This document shows positions 7,447 to 15,761 of a stretch of 44,984 bases of DNA, in pieces (positions within the stretch are counted from its first letter, which is position 1; each line of letters begins with the position of its first letter). Source of the stretch: Halobacteriales archaeon QS_1_68_17 (lineage in GTDB: Archaea > Halobacteriota > Halobacteria > Halobacteriales > Haloarculaceae); assembly GCA_003021105.1 (NCBI GenBank), contig PXRG01000011.1, positions 1-44,984 of the forward strand. Direction: 5' to 3'. The notes under the pieces were generated by a model. That model saw only the letters and a list, made by a program, of their open reading frames with translations, made no database searches and was not told the origin of the DNA. Both the position numbers and the translations under genes were made by a program.

Positions 7447-8295
7447 ATGGACGCGAGTCCGGCAAACGAGAGCGACACGTTCGACATCGGCGGCGACCGC
7501 ACCGTCCACCGCCTCGGTTTCGGCGCGATGCGGATCACGGGCGAGGACATCCTCGGCGAACCGGACGACGTCGGCGAGGCACGCGAGGTCCTCCGCCGGG
7601 CCGTCGAACTCGGCGTCGACTTCGTGGACACGGCCGACTCGTACGGCCCCGGCGTCAGCGAACGGCTGATCGGGGAGACCATCGCTGACGAGGACGTGCT
7701 GGTCGCCACCAAGGCCGGCCACCTCCGGGACACGGACGGCTCCTGGCCCCGTCACGGCTACCCCGAGTACGTCCGGCACGCCTGCCTGTGTAGCCTCGAC
7801 AGGCTCGGGGTCGACACCATCGACCTCTACCAGTTCCACCGCCCGGACCCGGACGTCCCCTTCGAGGCGTCGGTGACGGCGTTCGCGGAACTGAAAGACG
7901 AGGGGCTGGTCGACCACGTCGGTCTCAGCAACGTGACCGTCGACCAGCTAGAGACGGCCCGCGACATCGTCGAGGTCGCAACCGTCCAGAACCGGTACAA
8001 CCTCGCTCACCGCTCCTCCGAGGACGTCCTGCGGGTCTGCGAGCAGGAGGACATCGGCTTCATCCCCTGGTACCCGATGGATTCGGGCGACCTGGGCGGG
8101 AAACGCGCAGTTCTCGCCGACGTCGCCGAGGCCCACGACGCCACCCCCTACCAGGTCGCGCTGGCGTGGCTGCTCGAACACTCGCCGGTGATGCTCCCGA
8201 TACCGGGCACCGGGAGCCTCGCACACCTGGAGGAGAACGTCGCCGCCTCGACGCTCGAACTCTCCGACGAGGAGGTGCGACGGCTCGGGGGCTGA
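7447..8295 (+). CDS. Aldo/keto reductase
   Basis: The protein has 282 residues with a TIM-barrel oxidoreductase fold. The catalytic set is visible: Asp and Tyr in FVDTADSYGPG, Lys in VATKAGH, and His in YQFHRPD. The C-terminal cofactor region includes LPIPGTGSLAHLEENV. It reduces carbonyl compounds with NADPH; the substrate is unknown. The start at 7447 was chosen because it lies immediately before the conserved N-terminal strand, while the 38 upstream in-frame codons fall in the MITE-like element. The promoter is therefore unusual. Confidence 0.9.
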   Translation: MDASPANESDTFDIGGDRTVHRLGFGAMRITGEDILGEPDDVGEAREVLRRAVELGVDFVDTADSYGPGVSERLIGETIADEDVLVATKAGHLRDTDGSWPRHGYPEYVRHACLCSLDRLGVDTIDLYQFHRPDPDVPFEASVTAFAELKDEGLVDHVGLSNVTVDQLETARDIVEVATVQNRYNLAHRSSEDVLRVCEQEDIGFIPWYPMDSGDLGGKRAVLADVAEAHDATPYQVALAWLLEHSPVMLPIPGTGSLAHLEENVAASTLELSDEEVRRLGG

Positions 8296-8447
8296 CCCCG
8301 CCCGGATAGCCGGTGTCCCGCCGGTGGATAGCCCTTCGCGGACCACCTGCTGGCGCGCCGTCGCCGGAGCCCCGCCGTATCGGTTCCCGCGAGGTCGTCG
8401 CCCGCGGCGGCCGCGGGCAGACGTGTCAGATCGCCGATCGATTGCAC

Positions 8448-8470
8448 GGACACATTTATATTCATATATG
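8448..8470 (+). promoter_or_regulatory. AT-rich promoter of the secreted SCP2-like gene
   Basis: The stretch ACATTTATATTCATATATG (about 8452-8470) is a clear TATA-like region in otherwise GC-rich DNA. It ends about 16 nt before ATG 8486, giving a short leader or leaderless start. Confidence 0.45.
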
Positions 8471-8485
8471 AGAATGTAGATCAGC

Positions 8486-8989
8486 ATGCATAATCCATCA
8501 CCGCGCTCGCTGTTTCGAATCGGATTGCTCGTTGCGCTCGTCGTGTCCGCGGCGGCACCGGCGGTCGCCCAGTCGGACCAGCCGGCGTGGGCCGCGGATC
8601 TCTACGACCGGACCGAAGGAATGGTCGAGGTTTACAACGGGAACGTCTCGAAGATCGACCTCGGGGTCGCGGGCGACCAGCTGGCGAACGAGCGGGTGAA
8701 CTTCCGCATCTCCGACGGCGACGAGGAGGCGGTGTTCTCGTTCCGGATGGACGGGAACAACCGCATCACCCAGCTCAGCCCGGGCCCCCGCGACGACGCC
8801 ACGCTCGTGATGGAGACCGACCGGGAGACCGTCGAGGGGATCATCGAGGCCCGTAATCCGGCCGCGGCGTTCCGCGATGCCGTCCTCGACGACGAGATCA
8901 CGATCAGCGGCGTCGGTGCCGTCAACGGTGTCAAGTGGTCCGCGATCAACGTCGTGAGCGACGCCGCGCGGGTCTTCGATCTGATCTGA
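8486..8989 (+). CDS. Secreted SCP2-like (sterol-carrier-like) protein
   Basis: The protein has 167 residues. The N-terminus is a Sec signal peptide: basic residues, the hydrophobic core IGLLVALVVSAAAPAVA, then AQSDQPAW as a cleavage region. The mature part resembles an SCP2-like domain, with VNFRISDGDEEAVFSFRMDG, then DATLVMETDRETVEGI, then AAFRDAVLDDEITISG. SCP2-like domains bind hydrophobic ligands; the ligand here is unknown. No lipobox Cys is present, so it should be soluble outside the cell unless processed otherwise. It stands alone with its own TATA-like promoter. Confidence 0.8.
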   Translation: MHNPSPRSLFRIGLLVALVVSAAAPAVAQSDQPAWAADLYDRTEGMVEVYNGNVSKIDLGVAGDQLANERVNFRISDGDEEAVFSFRMDGNNRITQLSPGPRDDATLVMETDRETVEGIIEARNPAAAFRDAVLDDEITISGVGAVNGVKWSAINVVSDAARVFDLI

Positions 8990-9078
8990 TTCCCCCCGCG
9001 GCCGCGCGCCGGTACCCGGGCCGGTCGACTGCCCGTCCCTCTACAGCCGAACCGTCCGTCCACGACCGGACCGAAGTC

Positions 9079-9188
9079 ATACTGGTGGCTGTAATTCTTT
9101 TACTCACCAGTCTCTGCTATCTGCGGAGACAGACTCTTTCCGCCTGGATTCTCAATTCGAGTTTTCACGTACTTACAGCCACCAGTAT
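9079..9188. mobile_element. 110-bp MITE-like element with perfect 16-bp terminal inverted repeats
   Basis: The ends ATACTGGTGGCTGTAA (9079-9094) and TTACAGCCACCAGTAT (9173-9188) are perfect inverted repeats. The interior is AT-richer than its surroundings and non-coding. A second copy lies at 11062-11157 and matches at 93 of 96 positions but lacks the right terminus. Presence of two near-identical copies supports recent mobility. No transposase of the matching type is in the window. Confidence 0.75.
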
Positions 9189-9281
9189 CAACGCCCGGAC
9201 CGAAATCCGCGACCGGGCCGGACGGCACCGCCGCTGATCGCGATCGGTTCCGACAAAAGATCGTCGTTCGTCGTCGCCGGC

Positions 9282-9476
9282 CTAGAGCCGCGTGAGGTTC
9301 TGTGCGCGCGGGCCCTTCTCGGCCTGCACGATCTCGAATTCGACTTCCTGTCCCTCTTCGAGGTCCGGGCCGCCGACGTCCTCCATGTGGAAGAACACGT
9401 CCTCGTCCGCATCCTCGGTGTCGATGAATCCGTAACCGCCAGTGTCGTTGAAGAAATCAACCGTACCGGTTGCCAT
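9282..9476 (-). CDS. cspA: Cold shock protein
   Basis: The protein has 64 residues and is a full-length CspA/CSD OB-fold. RNP1-like GGYGFIDTED and RNP2-like DVFFHMEDV motifs bind single-stranded RNA or DNA. The ending EKGPRAQNLTRL is typical of haloarchaeal CspA. An AT-rich box (GTTATTAGTA, about 9498-9508) lies roughly 30 nt upstream of the ATG on the minus strand. It acts as an RNA chaperone in the cytoplasm. Confidence 0.97.
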   Translation of the reverse strand: MATGTVDFFNDTGGYGFIDTEDADEDVFFHMEDVGGPDLEEGQEVEFEIVQAEKGPRAQNLTRL

Positions 9477-9662
9477 TGCCTATGAATGGAGCCACCCGGT
9501 ACTAATAACACTTCCGATAGAAACGTTACCACGACCGGTGGTCTGCGCGGCCGCGTCCGGGGTGTGGTACCGGCAATCCGACTGGCCACCGGGGTAGTCG
9601 GCTTCCAGTCGGGGACGGTCGCGGCCGGGCAACTTTTGGTCCCGAGGCACCCTGCAGTTGAC

Positions 9663-10409
9663 ATGAGTGACGACCCGCTGTACGTCGGCGTGCACTGGGC
9701 CGGGGACGGGTGGGTCGCCGTCGCGTTCGACCGCACCGCGTTCGACCACGCCGCGGTGTTCGACGGCGTGGGCGGGGCCTGGCACCGCTACGAGGAGACC
9801 GCCGAGCGCCTCCTCGTGGACGTTCCCATCGGCCTGGTCGAGGAGGGCGACCGGACCCGTCGGTGCGACGATATGGCGCGCGAGCTGCTCGGGGATCGCG
9901 GGTCGGCAGTCGTGCGGCCGCCGGTCAGGGCCGCGACCCGGCGGCGGCGGTACCCGGCGGCCAAGCGGGTCAGCGAGCGCAAGGGGGGCACGGACCTCTC
10001 CCGGGCGGCCTTCGAACTGAGCGACGGCATCGCCCCGGTCGACGAACTCCTCCAGAACGTCCCGGAGGCCCGCCCGGTGGTCGCCGGGTCCCACCCGGCG
10101 GTCTGCTTCCGGGCCTTCGCGGGCGAACCGCTCGCCCACGACCGGGACCGCGCCGCCGGGTACGCCGAGCGGATGCGCGCACTGGCGACGTTCGACCGCG
10201 ACGCGCCGCCGGCCGTCCAGGCAGCAGCGGAGGCGACCGCCGGCCACGCCGTGACCGTCGCGGATGTACTCGACGCGACGGCGCTGGCGTACACCGCCCG
10301 CCCCGGCCCCGGGAGCCTGCGGTCGCTCCCCCCGGACCCGCCGACGGATCCGGAGGGGCTCCCGATGCGGATCGTCTACCGCGCGGAACAGCCGCCCGGC
10401 GGGGCGTAG
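9663..10409 (+). CDS. DUF429 family protein (predicted RNase H-fold)
   Basis: The protein has 248 residues. The N-terminal YVGVHWAGDGWVAVAF and later VDVPIGL motifs fit the DUF429 family, whose RNase H-like fold is predicted to act as a nuclease. RPPVRAATRRRRYPAAKR and the C-terminal DVLDATALAYTAR are further family positions. The substrate is unknown. The start at 9663 follows a haloarchaeal-type intergenic region; longer in-frame extensions run through the cspA promoter and are unlikely. It converges with uspA, 29 bp apart. Confidence 0.85.
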   Translation: MSDDPLYVGVHWAGDGWVAVAFDRTAFDHAAVFDGVGGAWHRYEETAERLLVDVPIGLVEEGDRTRRCDDMARELLGDRGSAVVRPPVRAATRRRRYPAAKRVSERKGGTDLSRAAFELSDGIAPVDELLQNVPEARPVVAGSHPAVCFRAFAGEPLAHDRDRAAGYAERMRALATFDRDAPPAVQAAAEATAGHAVTVADVLDATALAYTARPGPGSLRSLPPDPPTDPEGLPMRIVYRAEQPPGGA

Positions 10410-10438
10410 CTCGCGGAAACGGGGAACCCGGTTGCCGC

Positions 10439-10888
10439 TCAGTCGCCGCGGACGAACGTCACCGGACAGGGGGCGTTGAGGAGCACCGTCTGTGCCTGGC
10501 TGCCGAAGACGGCCTTGCCGGTGGGCGAGCGCTTCCGGCCGCCGACGATCACGCGGTCGGCCCCGACATCCTCGGCCAGATCGACGATTCGGTCGCCGTG
10601 GTCGCCCACGGCACCCCGGACCTCGAACTCGATGCGGGCATCGTCCAGGCGGTCGCCGAGGTCCCGGATCGTCGAGTGGCGCGAGGCAACCTCGTCCGGG
10701 GTGTAATCGCTCCCCGGGTCGAAATCGAGCTGTTCGACGACGCCGTCGTACTCCTCCTCGGTGAAGACGTGCCCGAGGACGACCCTCGCGCCCGCCGGCT
10801 CGGCCACCTCGACGACCGCCTCGGAGAGCTGTTCGATTCGTTCCGCGCCCCGCGGCCCGACTGCCAGCAGGATGGTCCTGATCGTCAT
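10439..10888 (-). CDS. Universal stress protein UspA family
   Basis: The protein has 149 residues, a single Usp domain. It starts with MTIRTILLAVGP and ends with the nucleotide-binding pattern VGADRVIVGGRKRSPTGK followed by VFGSQAQTVLLNAPCPVTFV (GxxGS-type loop). It probably binds ATP. The start at 10888 fits the domain; the eight upstream in-frame codons are not conserved. About 35-45 nt upstream lies CGAGTATTTACTCG (10922-10935), a 6-bp inverted repeat that could be an operator. Confidence 0.9.
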   Translation of the reverse strand: MTIRTILLAVGPRGAERIEQLSEAVVEVAEPAGARVVLGHVFTEEEYDGVVEQLDFDPGSDYTPDEVASRHSTIRDLGDRLDDARIEFEVRGAVGDHGDRIVDLAEDVGADRVIVGGRKRSPTGKAVFGSQAQTVLLNAPCPVTFVRGD

Positions 10889-10921
10889 GTCTAGACCTTC
10901 TCGCGCCCGCAACTTAAACCT

Positions 10922-10935
10922 TCGAGTATTTACTC
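10922..10935. promoter_or_regulatory. Short inverted repeat upstream of uspA
   Basis: CGAGTATTTACTCG is an inverted repeat of CGAGTA/TACTCG with a 2-nt centre, 34-47 nt upstream of the uspA start. It resembles half-sites of TrmB boxes (TACT, GAGTA) but in the opposite arrangement, so a TrmB assignment is not justified. It may be an operator for another regulator. Confidence 0.35.
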
Positions 10936-11061
10936 GCCCCCGAATTAAAATTTGGAACAGACGGCCGGGGCCGGCGGCCGTTCCCGAACCGGTCGGAGAG
11001 ACGGCTGTCGTCGATCCGGCGACGGCGATGCCTCTGTCGGCCGGCGGTTCCCCGGACAGTC

Positions 11062-11157
11062 ATACTGGTGGCTGTAATTCTTTTACTCAACAGTCTCTGC
11101 TATCTGCGGATACAGACCCTTTCCGCCTGGATTCTCAATTCGAGTTTTCACGTACTT
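11062..11157. mobile_element. Truncated second copy of the 110-bp MITE-like element
   Basis: The 96 bp match 9079-9174 at all but three positions. The left terminus ATACTGGTGGCTGTAA is intact, and identity stops abruptly after CGTACTT, so the last 14 bp including most of the right terminal repeat are missing. The missing end is replaced by GCCGGCGGCGATTCC, a motif repeated through 11160-11275. Both copies share the flanking AGTC on the left. Confidence 0.75.
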
Positions 11158-11245
11158 GTGCCGGCGGCGATTCCCCTGTCGGCGTTTTTCTCCGGCGGCG
11201 GTTCCCGGTCGGCCGACGGCTTTCGCGCCGCCGGCGATTCCAGGG

Positions 11246-13942
11246 TCAGCCGGTGTTTTTCATGCCGGCGGCGATTCCCTGGACGGTCAGCCGGAGGGTG
11301 CGCTGTTCGGCGGGCGTGAGGTGGGTCTGGCCGAGCAGGCGCACCTGGAGCAGATTGAGGGGGTCGACGTACGGGTTGCGGCGCTGGAGGTTCTCCTCTA
11401 ACCACTCCCGGGTCAAAAGCGAGTCGCGGTCGCCGATCTCCCGGATCAACTCGACCGCGGCGTCGTACTCGGCGCGGATGCGCGGGAAGATGCGCTCGCG
11501 GAGGTCGTCGTCGGCCAGGCCGGCGTACTCGACGGCGATCTCCATGTCCGTGCGGGCCAGCGCCAGCGCGACGTTGTCGAGCTTCGTCCGGAAGAAGGGC
11601 CAGTCGCGGTACATCCGCCGGAGGGTCTCGACGTCGCCGCCCTCGTCGAGGTAGGCGCGCAGGCCCGACGCGACCGCGTACCACCCGGGGAGGATACACC
11701 GCGCCTGGGTCCACGAGAACACCCACGGGATCGCCCGGAGGTCCTCGACGTTGCGCTCGCCGGTCCGGGAGGCCGGCCGGGAGCCGAGGTTGAGGTTCTC
11801 GATGACGGTGATCGGCGTCGCCTGCTCGAAGAACTGGACGAACCCATCCGTTTCGAGGAGGTCGCGGTACTCCGCGCGCGCGGCGTCCGCGGCCGTGCGC
11901 ATCGCCTCGATCCACTCCTCCGGGATCTCCTCGTCGTGGTTCTCCATGGTGTTGTACCGGGCCCGCACCTGGGCGTTGAGCATCTGCTCTAAATTCCGTT
12001 CGGCGATGTCGGGGTTGGCGTACTTCTCGGAGATGGCCTCGCCCTGCTCGGTGAACTTGATCTGGCCCGTCACCGTCTCGTCGGGCAGGGCCAGCATGGC
12101 GTCGTTCATCGGCCCGCCGCCCCGCGAGATCGACCCGCCGCGGCCGTGGAACAGCCGCATCTCGACGCCGTGGCCGTCGCAGATGTCGGCCAGCCGCTTC
12201 TGGTTCTCGTAGAGGCTCCAGTTTGCGGCCAGGAACCCGTTTTCCTTGTTCGAGTCCGAGTAGCCCAGCATGATCTCCTGGACGTGGCCCCGGGCTTCGA
12301 GTGCCTTCGCGTAGGCGTCGTTCTCGAACAGCCGGCCCATGATCCGCCGGGCCCCCGAGAGGGCGTACTCGGTTTCCAGCAGCGGCACGATGTCGATGCC
12401 ACAGTAGCCCGGCAGGTCGACGATGCCGGCCTGGTCGGCCAGAAAGAGCACCTCGAGGACGTGGCTCGGCTCCTCGGTCATCGAGATGCAGTAGGTGTCG
12501 ATCGCGTCGACGCCGAACTCCGTTTGCCAGTCGGCGAGGCTCTCGAAGAGGGTCAGATTCCGGGTGGCGTCCTCCGAGAGCCCGGTCGTGTCGGCCACGT
12601 CGACGATCGGTTCGTCCTGGAGGATGGCGTCGGTCAGCACCTCGACGCGTTCGTCCTCGTCCATCCGGCGGTAGTCGATCCCCTCGCGGTCGAGTGCCTC
12701 GGCGACCGCCGTGGAGTGTTTCTCCTGGTGGTCGCGCAGGTCCAGACTCGCCATGGTGAACCCGAAGGTGTCGACCTTGCGCGCGAGCGGTTCGACGTGT
12801 GCTTCCGCGACGCTCTCGGCCCCGTTGCGCCGGAGGTCGTCGGCCAGCACCTCCAGGTCGGCCAGCAGTTCGTCGGGGTTGTCGTACCCGCCCGAGCGGA
12901 CGTCACCGACCCGGAGGACGCGCTCGCGCATCAGCTTCAGCTTCTGGCGGTAGGGCTCGTCGGGGTACCGCTCCTCGGCCTCGACGGCCACGCCGGGGAG
13001 CCGGTGGCGGTCGGCCTCCAGTCGCTCGTCGAACTCGCCGCCGGTCTCGATCCAGCTGGCGTCCTGGCTCAACACGCCCGAGAGTTCCTTCAGCGCGTTC
13101 CGGTACATCGGCAGGACGACGTCGCGTTGCCGTTCTAGGGTTTCGGCGGTCACCGACGGCGTCACGTAGGGGTTGCCGTCCCGGTCGCTGCCGGCCCACG
13201 ACCGGAACTCGAAGAGCTTGTCGACCTCGATGTCGGCGTCGAACTGCTCGTCGAACTCCCACTCGAGTTCGTCGTAGACGTCGCTGACGACGTCGAAGAG
13301 GACGTTCTCCATGTACCACTGGACGTTCAGCGCCTCGTCGGTCACCTCCGGGCGGCGCCGTCGCACCTGCGGGGTCTGCCAGAGGCTCGTCACCTCCGCC
13401 GCCAGGTCGCGCTCGATCCGCTCTTTCTCGTCGTCGGTGAGGCGCCGCTCGTCCAGCGTCTCGATGAGTTCCGCGACCGACCGAAGCTTCGCCTTGACGG
13501 TCTTCCGGCGTGCCTCGGTCGGATGGGCCGTGAACGTCGGCTGGATCAGCACGTCCCCCAGGACCTGCTCGACGGTCTCGGGATCGGGGTCCCGGTCGGC
13601 CAGCCGGCTGACCGCGGCCTCGACGCTGTCGGCCAGCGTGCCGTCCTGGCTGCCCCGCCGGATCTCGCGGGCCCGCTCGCGCTCCTCGGCGAGGTTGATG
13701 AGTTCGAAGTAGGTCGTGAACGCGCGGGCGATGACGTCCTGTTGCTCGGGGCTCATCCGGGCGATCCGCTCCCGGATCGAGTCGCGGGAGTCGGCGGTCC
13801 CGCGCCGGTAGTCGATCGCCGCCGTCCGGATCGTCTCGACGAGTTCGAACGCCTCGGTCGACGTCTGCGCTTCCAACACGTCCCCCAGGAGTTCCCCCAA
13901 CTCCTGTATGTCCTGGTCTACCCCTCTGGCGTGCAATTGCAT
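11246..13942 (-). CDS. ppc: Phosphoenolpyruvate carboxylase
   Basis: The protein has 898 residues, a full-length bacterial-type PEPC that carboxylates phosphoenolpyruvate to oxaloacetate to refill the TCA cycle. The first active-site motif TFTAHPTEARRK contains His140. Later come GYSDSNKENG and FHGRGGSISRGGGP, the latter the glycine/arginine loop. The protein ends GIAAGMKNTG, the family's conserved C-terminus. It is divergent from the membrane protein at 14086 across a 143-bp gap. No disruption is visible. Confidence 0.97.
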   Translation of the reverse strand: MQLHARGVDQDIQELGELLGDVLEAQTSTEAFELVETIRTAAIDYRRGTADSRDSIRERIARMSPEQQDVIARAFTTYFELINLAEERERAREIRRGSQDGTLADSVEAAVSRLADRDPDPETVEQVLGDVLIQPTFTAHPTEARRKTVKAKLRSVAELIETLDERRLTDDEKERIERDLAAEVTSLWQTPQVRRRRPEVTDEALNVQWYMENVLFDVVSDVYDELEWEFDEQFDADIEVDKLFEFRSWAGSDRDGNPYVTPSVTAETLERQRDVVLPMYRNALKELSGVLSQDASWIETGGEFDERLEADRHRLPGVAVEAEERYPDEPYRQKLKLMRERVLRVGDVRSGGYDNPDELLADLEVLADDLRRNGAESVAEAHVEPLARKVDTFGFTMASLDLRDHQEKHSTAVAEALDREGIDYRRMDEDERVEVLTDAILQDEPIVDVADTTGLSEDATRNLTLFESLADWQTEFGVDAIDTYCISMTEEPSHVLEVLFLADQAGIVDLPGYCGIDIVPLLETEYALSGARRIMGRLFENDAYAKALEARGHVQEIMLGYSDSNKENGFLAANWSLYENQKRLADICDGHGVEMRLFHGRGGSISRGGGPMNDAMLALPDETVTGQIKFTEQGEAISEKYANPDIAERNLEQMLNAQVRARYNTMENHDEEIPEEWIEAMRTAADAARAEYRDLLETDGFVQFFEQATPITVIENLNLGSRPASRTGERNVEDLRAIPWVFSWTQARCILPGWYAVASGLRAYLDEGGDVETLRRMYRDWPFFRTKLDNVALALARTDMEIAVEYAGLADDDLRERIFPRIRAEYDAAVELIREIGDRDSLLTREWLEENLQRRNPYVDPLNLLQVRLLGQTHLTPAEQRTLRLTVQGIAAGMKNTG

Positions 13943-14085
13943 ACCTCCGGGGAACGCCCCCGCGATAAAAACGCTGACGGAACCCGCCGTATATCACCGT
14001 TGTTGCGGCGATTCGCGGGAACGGAGCGGCCCGTCCGGAGCCGAGACAGGAACATTCAAACCCGCCCAGTCCCGGGTTCACACTG

Positions 14086-15474
14086 ATGAGACTCCCGCGT
14101 CCACGGCGGTCGGCCGCGGTCGTCGCGGCGGCTGCCGGCCTGGTGTGGGCCGTCCAGCCGGCGCTAGCGCACGTCGGGTCGCTCGGGACGGCGGTCCAGA
14201 ACCCCCAGGTCCCCTCCTGGCTGATGGTGCTGACCGGCGGCGGCATCGTCGGCGTCTCCTTTCTGTTTACGAGCTTCGTCACCGACCACGAGATCATCCG
14301 CCGGATAAACCGCCGCGGACTCGCCCTCCCGGCCCCGGCGACGGTCCGGACGGCCGCCCGGTGGACCGTCCGGCTGGTCGCCGTCGCCGTCCTCGCGCTG
14401 ATCGTCGTCACCGGGCTGGTCGGCCCCCAGTCCGCGACGGCCAACTTCGCCATCCTGGTCGTCTGGGCGGGCTGGTGGGCCGGCTACACCATCTCGGTGT
14501 ACGCCGTCGGCAACACCTGGCCCGCGCTCAACCCCTGGCGGACGGTCGCGGAACTGCTCCCCAGGATCGACGACGCGACCTACCCGGAGCGGTTCGGTTC
14601 CTGGCCCAGCGTCGTCGGGCTGTTGGGGCTGGTCTGGCTGGAGGTCGTCAGCCCCGTCGCGGAGAACGCCCGCCTGCTCGTGGGGTTCGTCCTGCTGTAC
14701 ACGGTCGTGACCCTGACGGGCGCGAGCGTCTACGGGGCCGGGACCTGGTTCGAGCGGGTCGACCCCATCGCCCGCGTCTTCCGGTGGTACGGCCGGGCCG
14801 CCCCCGTCCAGTTCGGCCGCGAGGGCGTCTCCCTGACGCTCCCGGGGACGGCGCTGGTCGAGGGGACCGAACCCCGCGGCGAGGGCGAGGCCGCCTTCGT
14901 CGTCGCGCTGCTGTGGGCGACTACCTACGACGGCCTGGTCTCGACGCCCGCGTGGACGACGCTCGCCGACGCCGTCGTCGGCACCGGCGTGCCCGCCCTG
15001 CTCGTCTACCTGGTGGCCATGGCGGTCGGGTTCGTCGTCTTCCTGTGGGTCTACCGCCGGGCCGCGGCCTGGAGCCGCCGGACCGCCGACTCCTACGTGT
15101 CGGCCTCGTTCGTCCGGCGGTGGTTCGTCCCGGCGCTGATACCCATCGCCGTGGGCTACCACGTCGCACACTTCCTGGGGTATTTCCTGACGCTCTCGCC
15201 GGCGCTGGCGGCGGTCGCGGCCGCGCCGTTCGCGCCGCCGGCGAACCTCCAGGCGCTGGTCCTGCCCGACTGGTTCGGGACGTTACAGCTCGCGTTCGTC
15301 GTGCTGGGCCACCTGCTCGCGGTCTGGCTCTCCCACGCGCTGGCATTCGAGGTGTTCCCCGGCCGCCTCCAGCCGATCCGCAGCCAGTACCCGTTCGTGT
15401 TCGCAATGGTCTTCTACACGATGATCAGCCTCTGGATCGTCTCCCAGCCGTTCACCGAACCCCCGTACGTGTGA
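14086..15474 (+). CDS. Polytopic integral membrane protein, function unknown
   Basis: The protein has 462 residues. After a signal-like N-terminus (AAVVAAAAGLVWAVQPALA) there are about ten predicted membrane helices, for example WLMVLTGGGIVGVSFLF, LVAVAVLALIVVTGLVG and TLQLAFVVLGHLLAVWL. His residues in YHVAHFLGYF (near 360) and GHLLAV could bind a metal or haem. It resembles a group of large actinobacterial and archaeal membrane proteins sometimes labelled fenitrothion hydrolase, a label I do not consider proof of function. The stop is 2 nt from the next gene, indicating an operon with the zinc-finger membrane protein. Confidence 0.8.
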   Translation: MRLPRPRRSAAVVAAAAGLVWAVQPALAHVGSLGTAVQNPQVPSWLMVLTGGGIVGVSFLFTSFVTDHEIIRRINRRGLALPAPATVRTAARWTVRLVAVAVLALIVVTGLVGPQSATANFAILVVWAGWWAGYTISVYAVGNTWPALNPWRTVAELLPRIDDATYPERFGSWPSVVGLLGLVWLEVVSPVAENARLLVGFVLLYTVVTLTGASVYGAGTWFERVDPIARVFRWYGRAAPVQFGREGVSLTLPGTALVEGTEPRGEGEAAFVVALLWATTYDGLVSTPAWTTLADAVVGTGVPALLVYLVAMAVGFVVFLWVYRRAAAWSRRTADSYVSASFVRRWFVPALIPIAVGYHVAHFLGYFLTLSPALAAVAAAPFAPPANLQALVLPDWFGTLQLAFVVLGHLLAVWLSHALAFEVFPGRLQPIRSQYPFVFAMVFYTMISLWIVSQPFTEPPYV

Positions 15475-15476
15475 GT

Positions 15477-15761
15477 ATGACCGAGACACCGACTCCCGAG
15501 ACGACCGTTCCCGACGGCGAGACGCCCCGTGCGCGGTGTCCCTACTGCGACCGACCGTTCGGCCGCGAGGCGCTGTGCGACCTCCACGTCGGCGAGATCC
15601 ACGCCGACGTCTGTACGGACGCCGAGCGCGAGGCCTACGCCGAGGCCGACGAACAGGAGGTCGACGACCTGTTTTTCTACCACATGAAGGTGGTCGTCGT
15701 CATCGGCGTCAGCTACGCGCTGTTCGTCCTGGTGTACATGGCGGTGCTGGGCGCGACCTAG
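15477..15761 (+). CDS. C2H2-type zinc finger protein with one membrane helix
   Basis: The protein has 94 residues. CPYCDRPFGREALCDLHVGEIH (near 21-42, cited by its key Cys21, Cys24, His37 and His42) fits a C2H2 finger. An acidic linker follows, then one C-terminal transmembrane helix, VVVVIGVSYALFVLVYMAVL. The finger should face the cytoplasm if the C-terminus is outside. It starts 2 nt after the polytopic membrane gene, and its stop overlaps the stop of the convergent histidine kinase by 4 nt (15758-15761). It is probably a partner of the upstream membrane protein. Confidence 0.82.
   Translation: MTETPTPETTVPDGETPRARCPYCDRPFGREALCDLHVGEIHADVCTDAEREAYAEADEQEVDDLFFYHMKVVVVIGVSYALFVLVYMAVLGAT

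Noticed and set aside
10922-10935. TrmB box upstream of uspA
   Set aside because: The half-sites are in the order GAGTA...TACTC with only 2 nt between, not TACT-N7/8-GAGTA.
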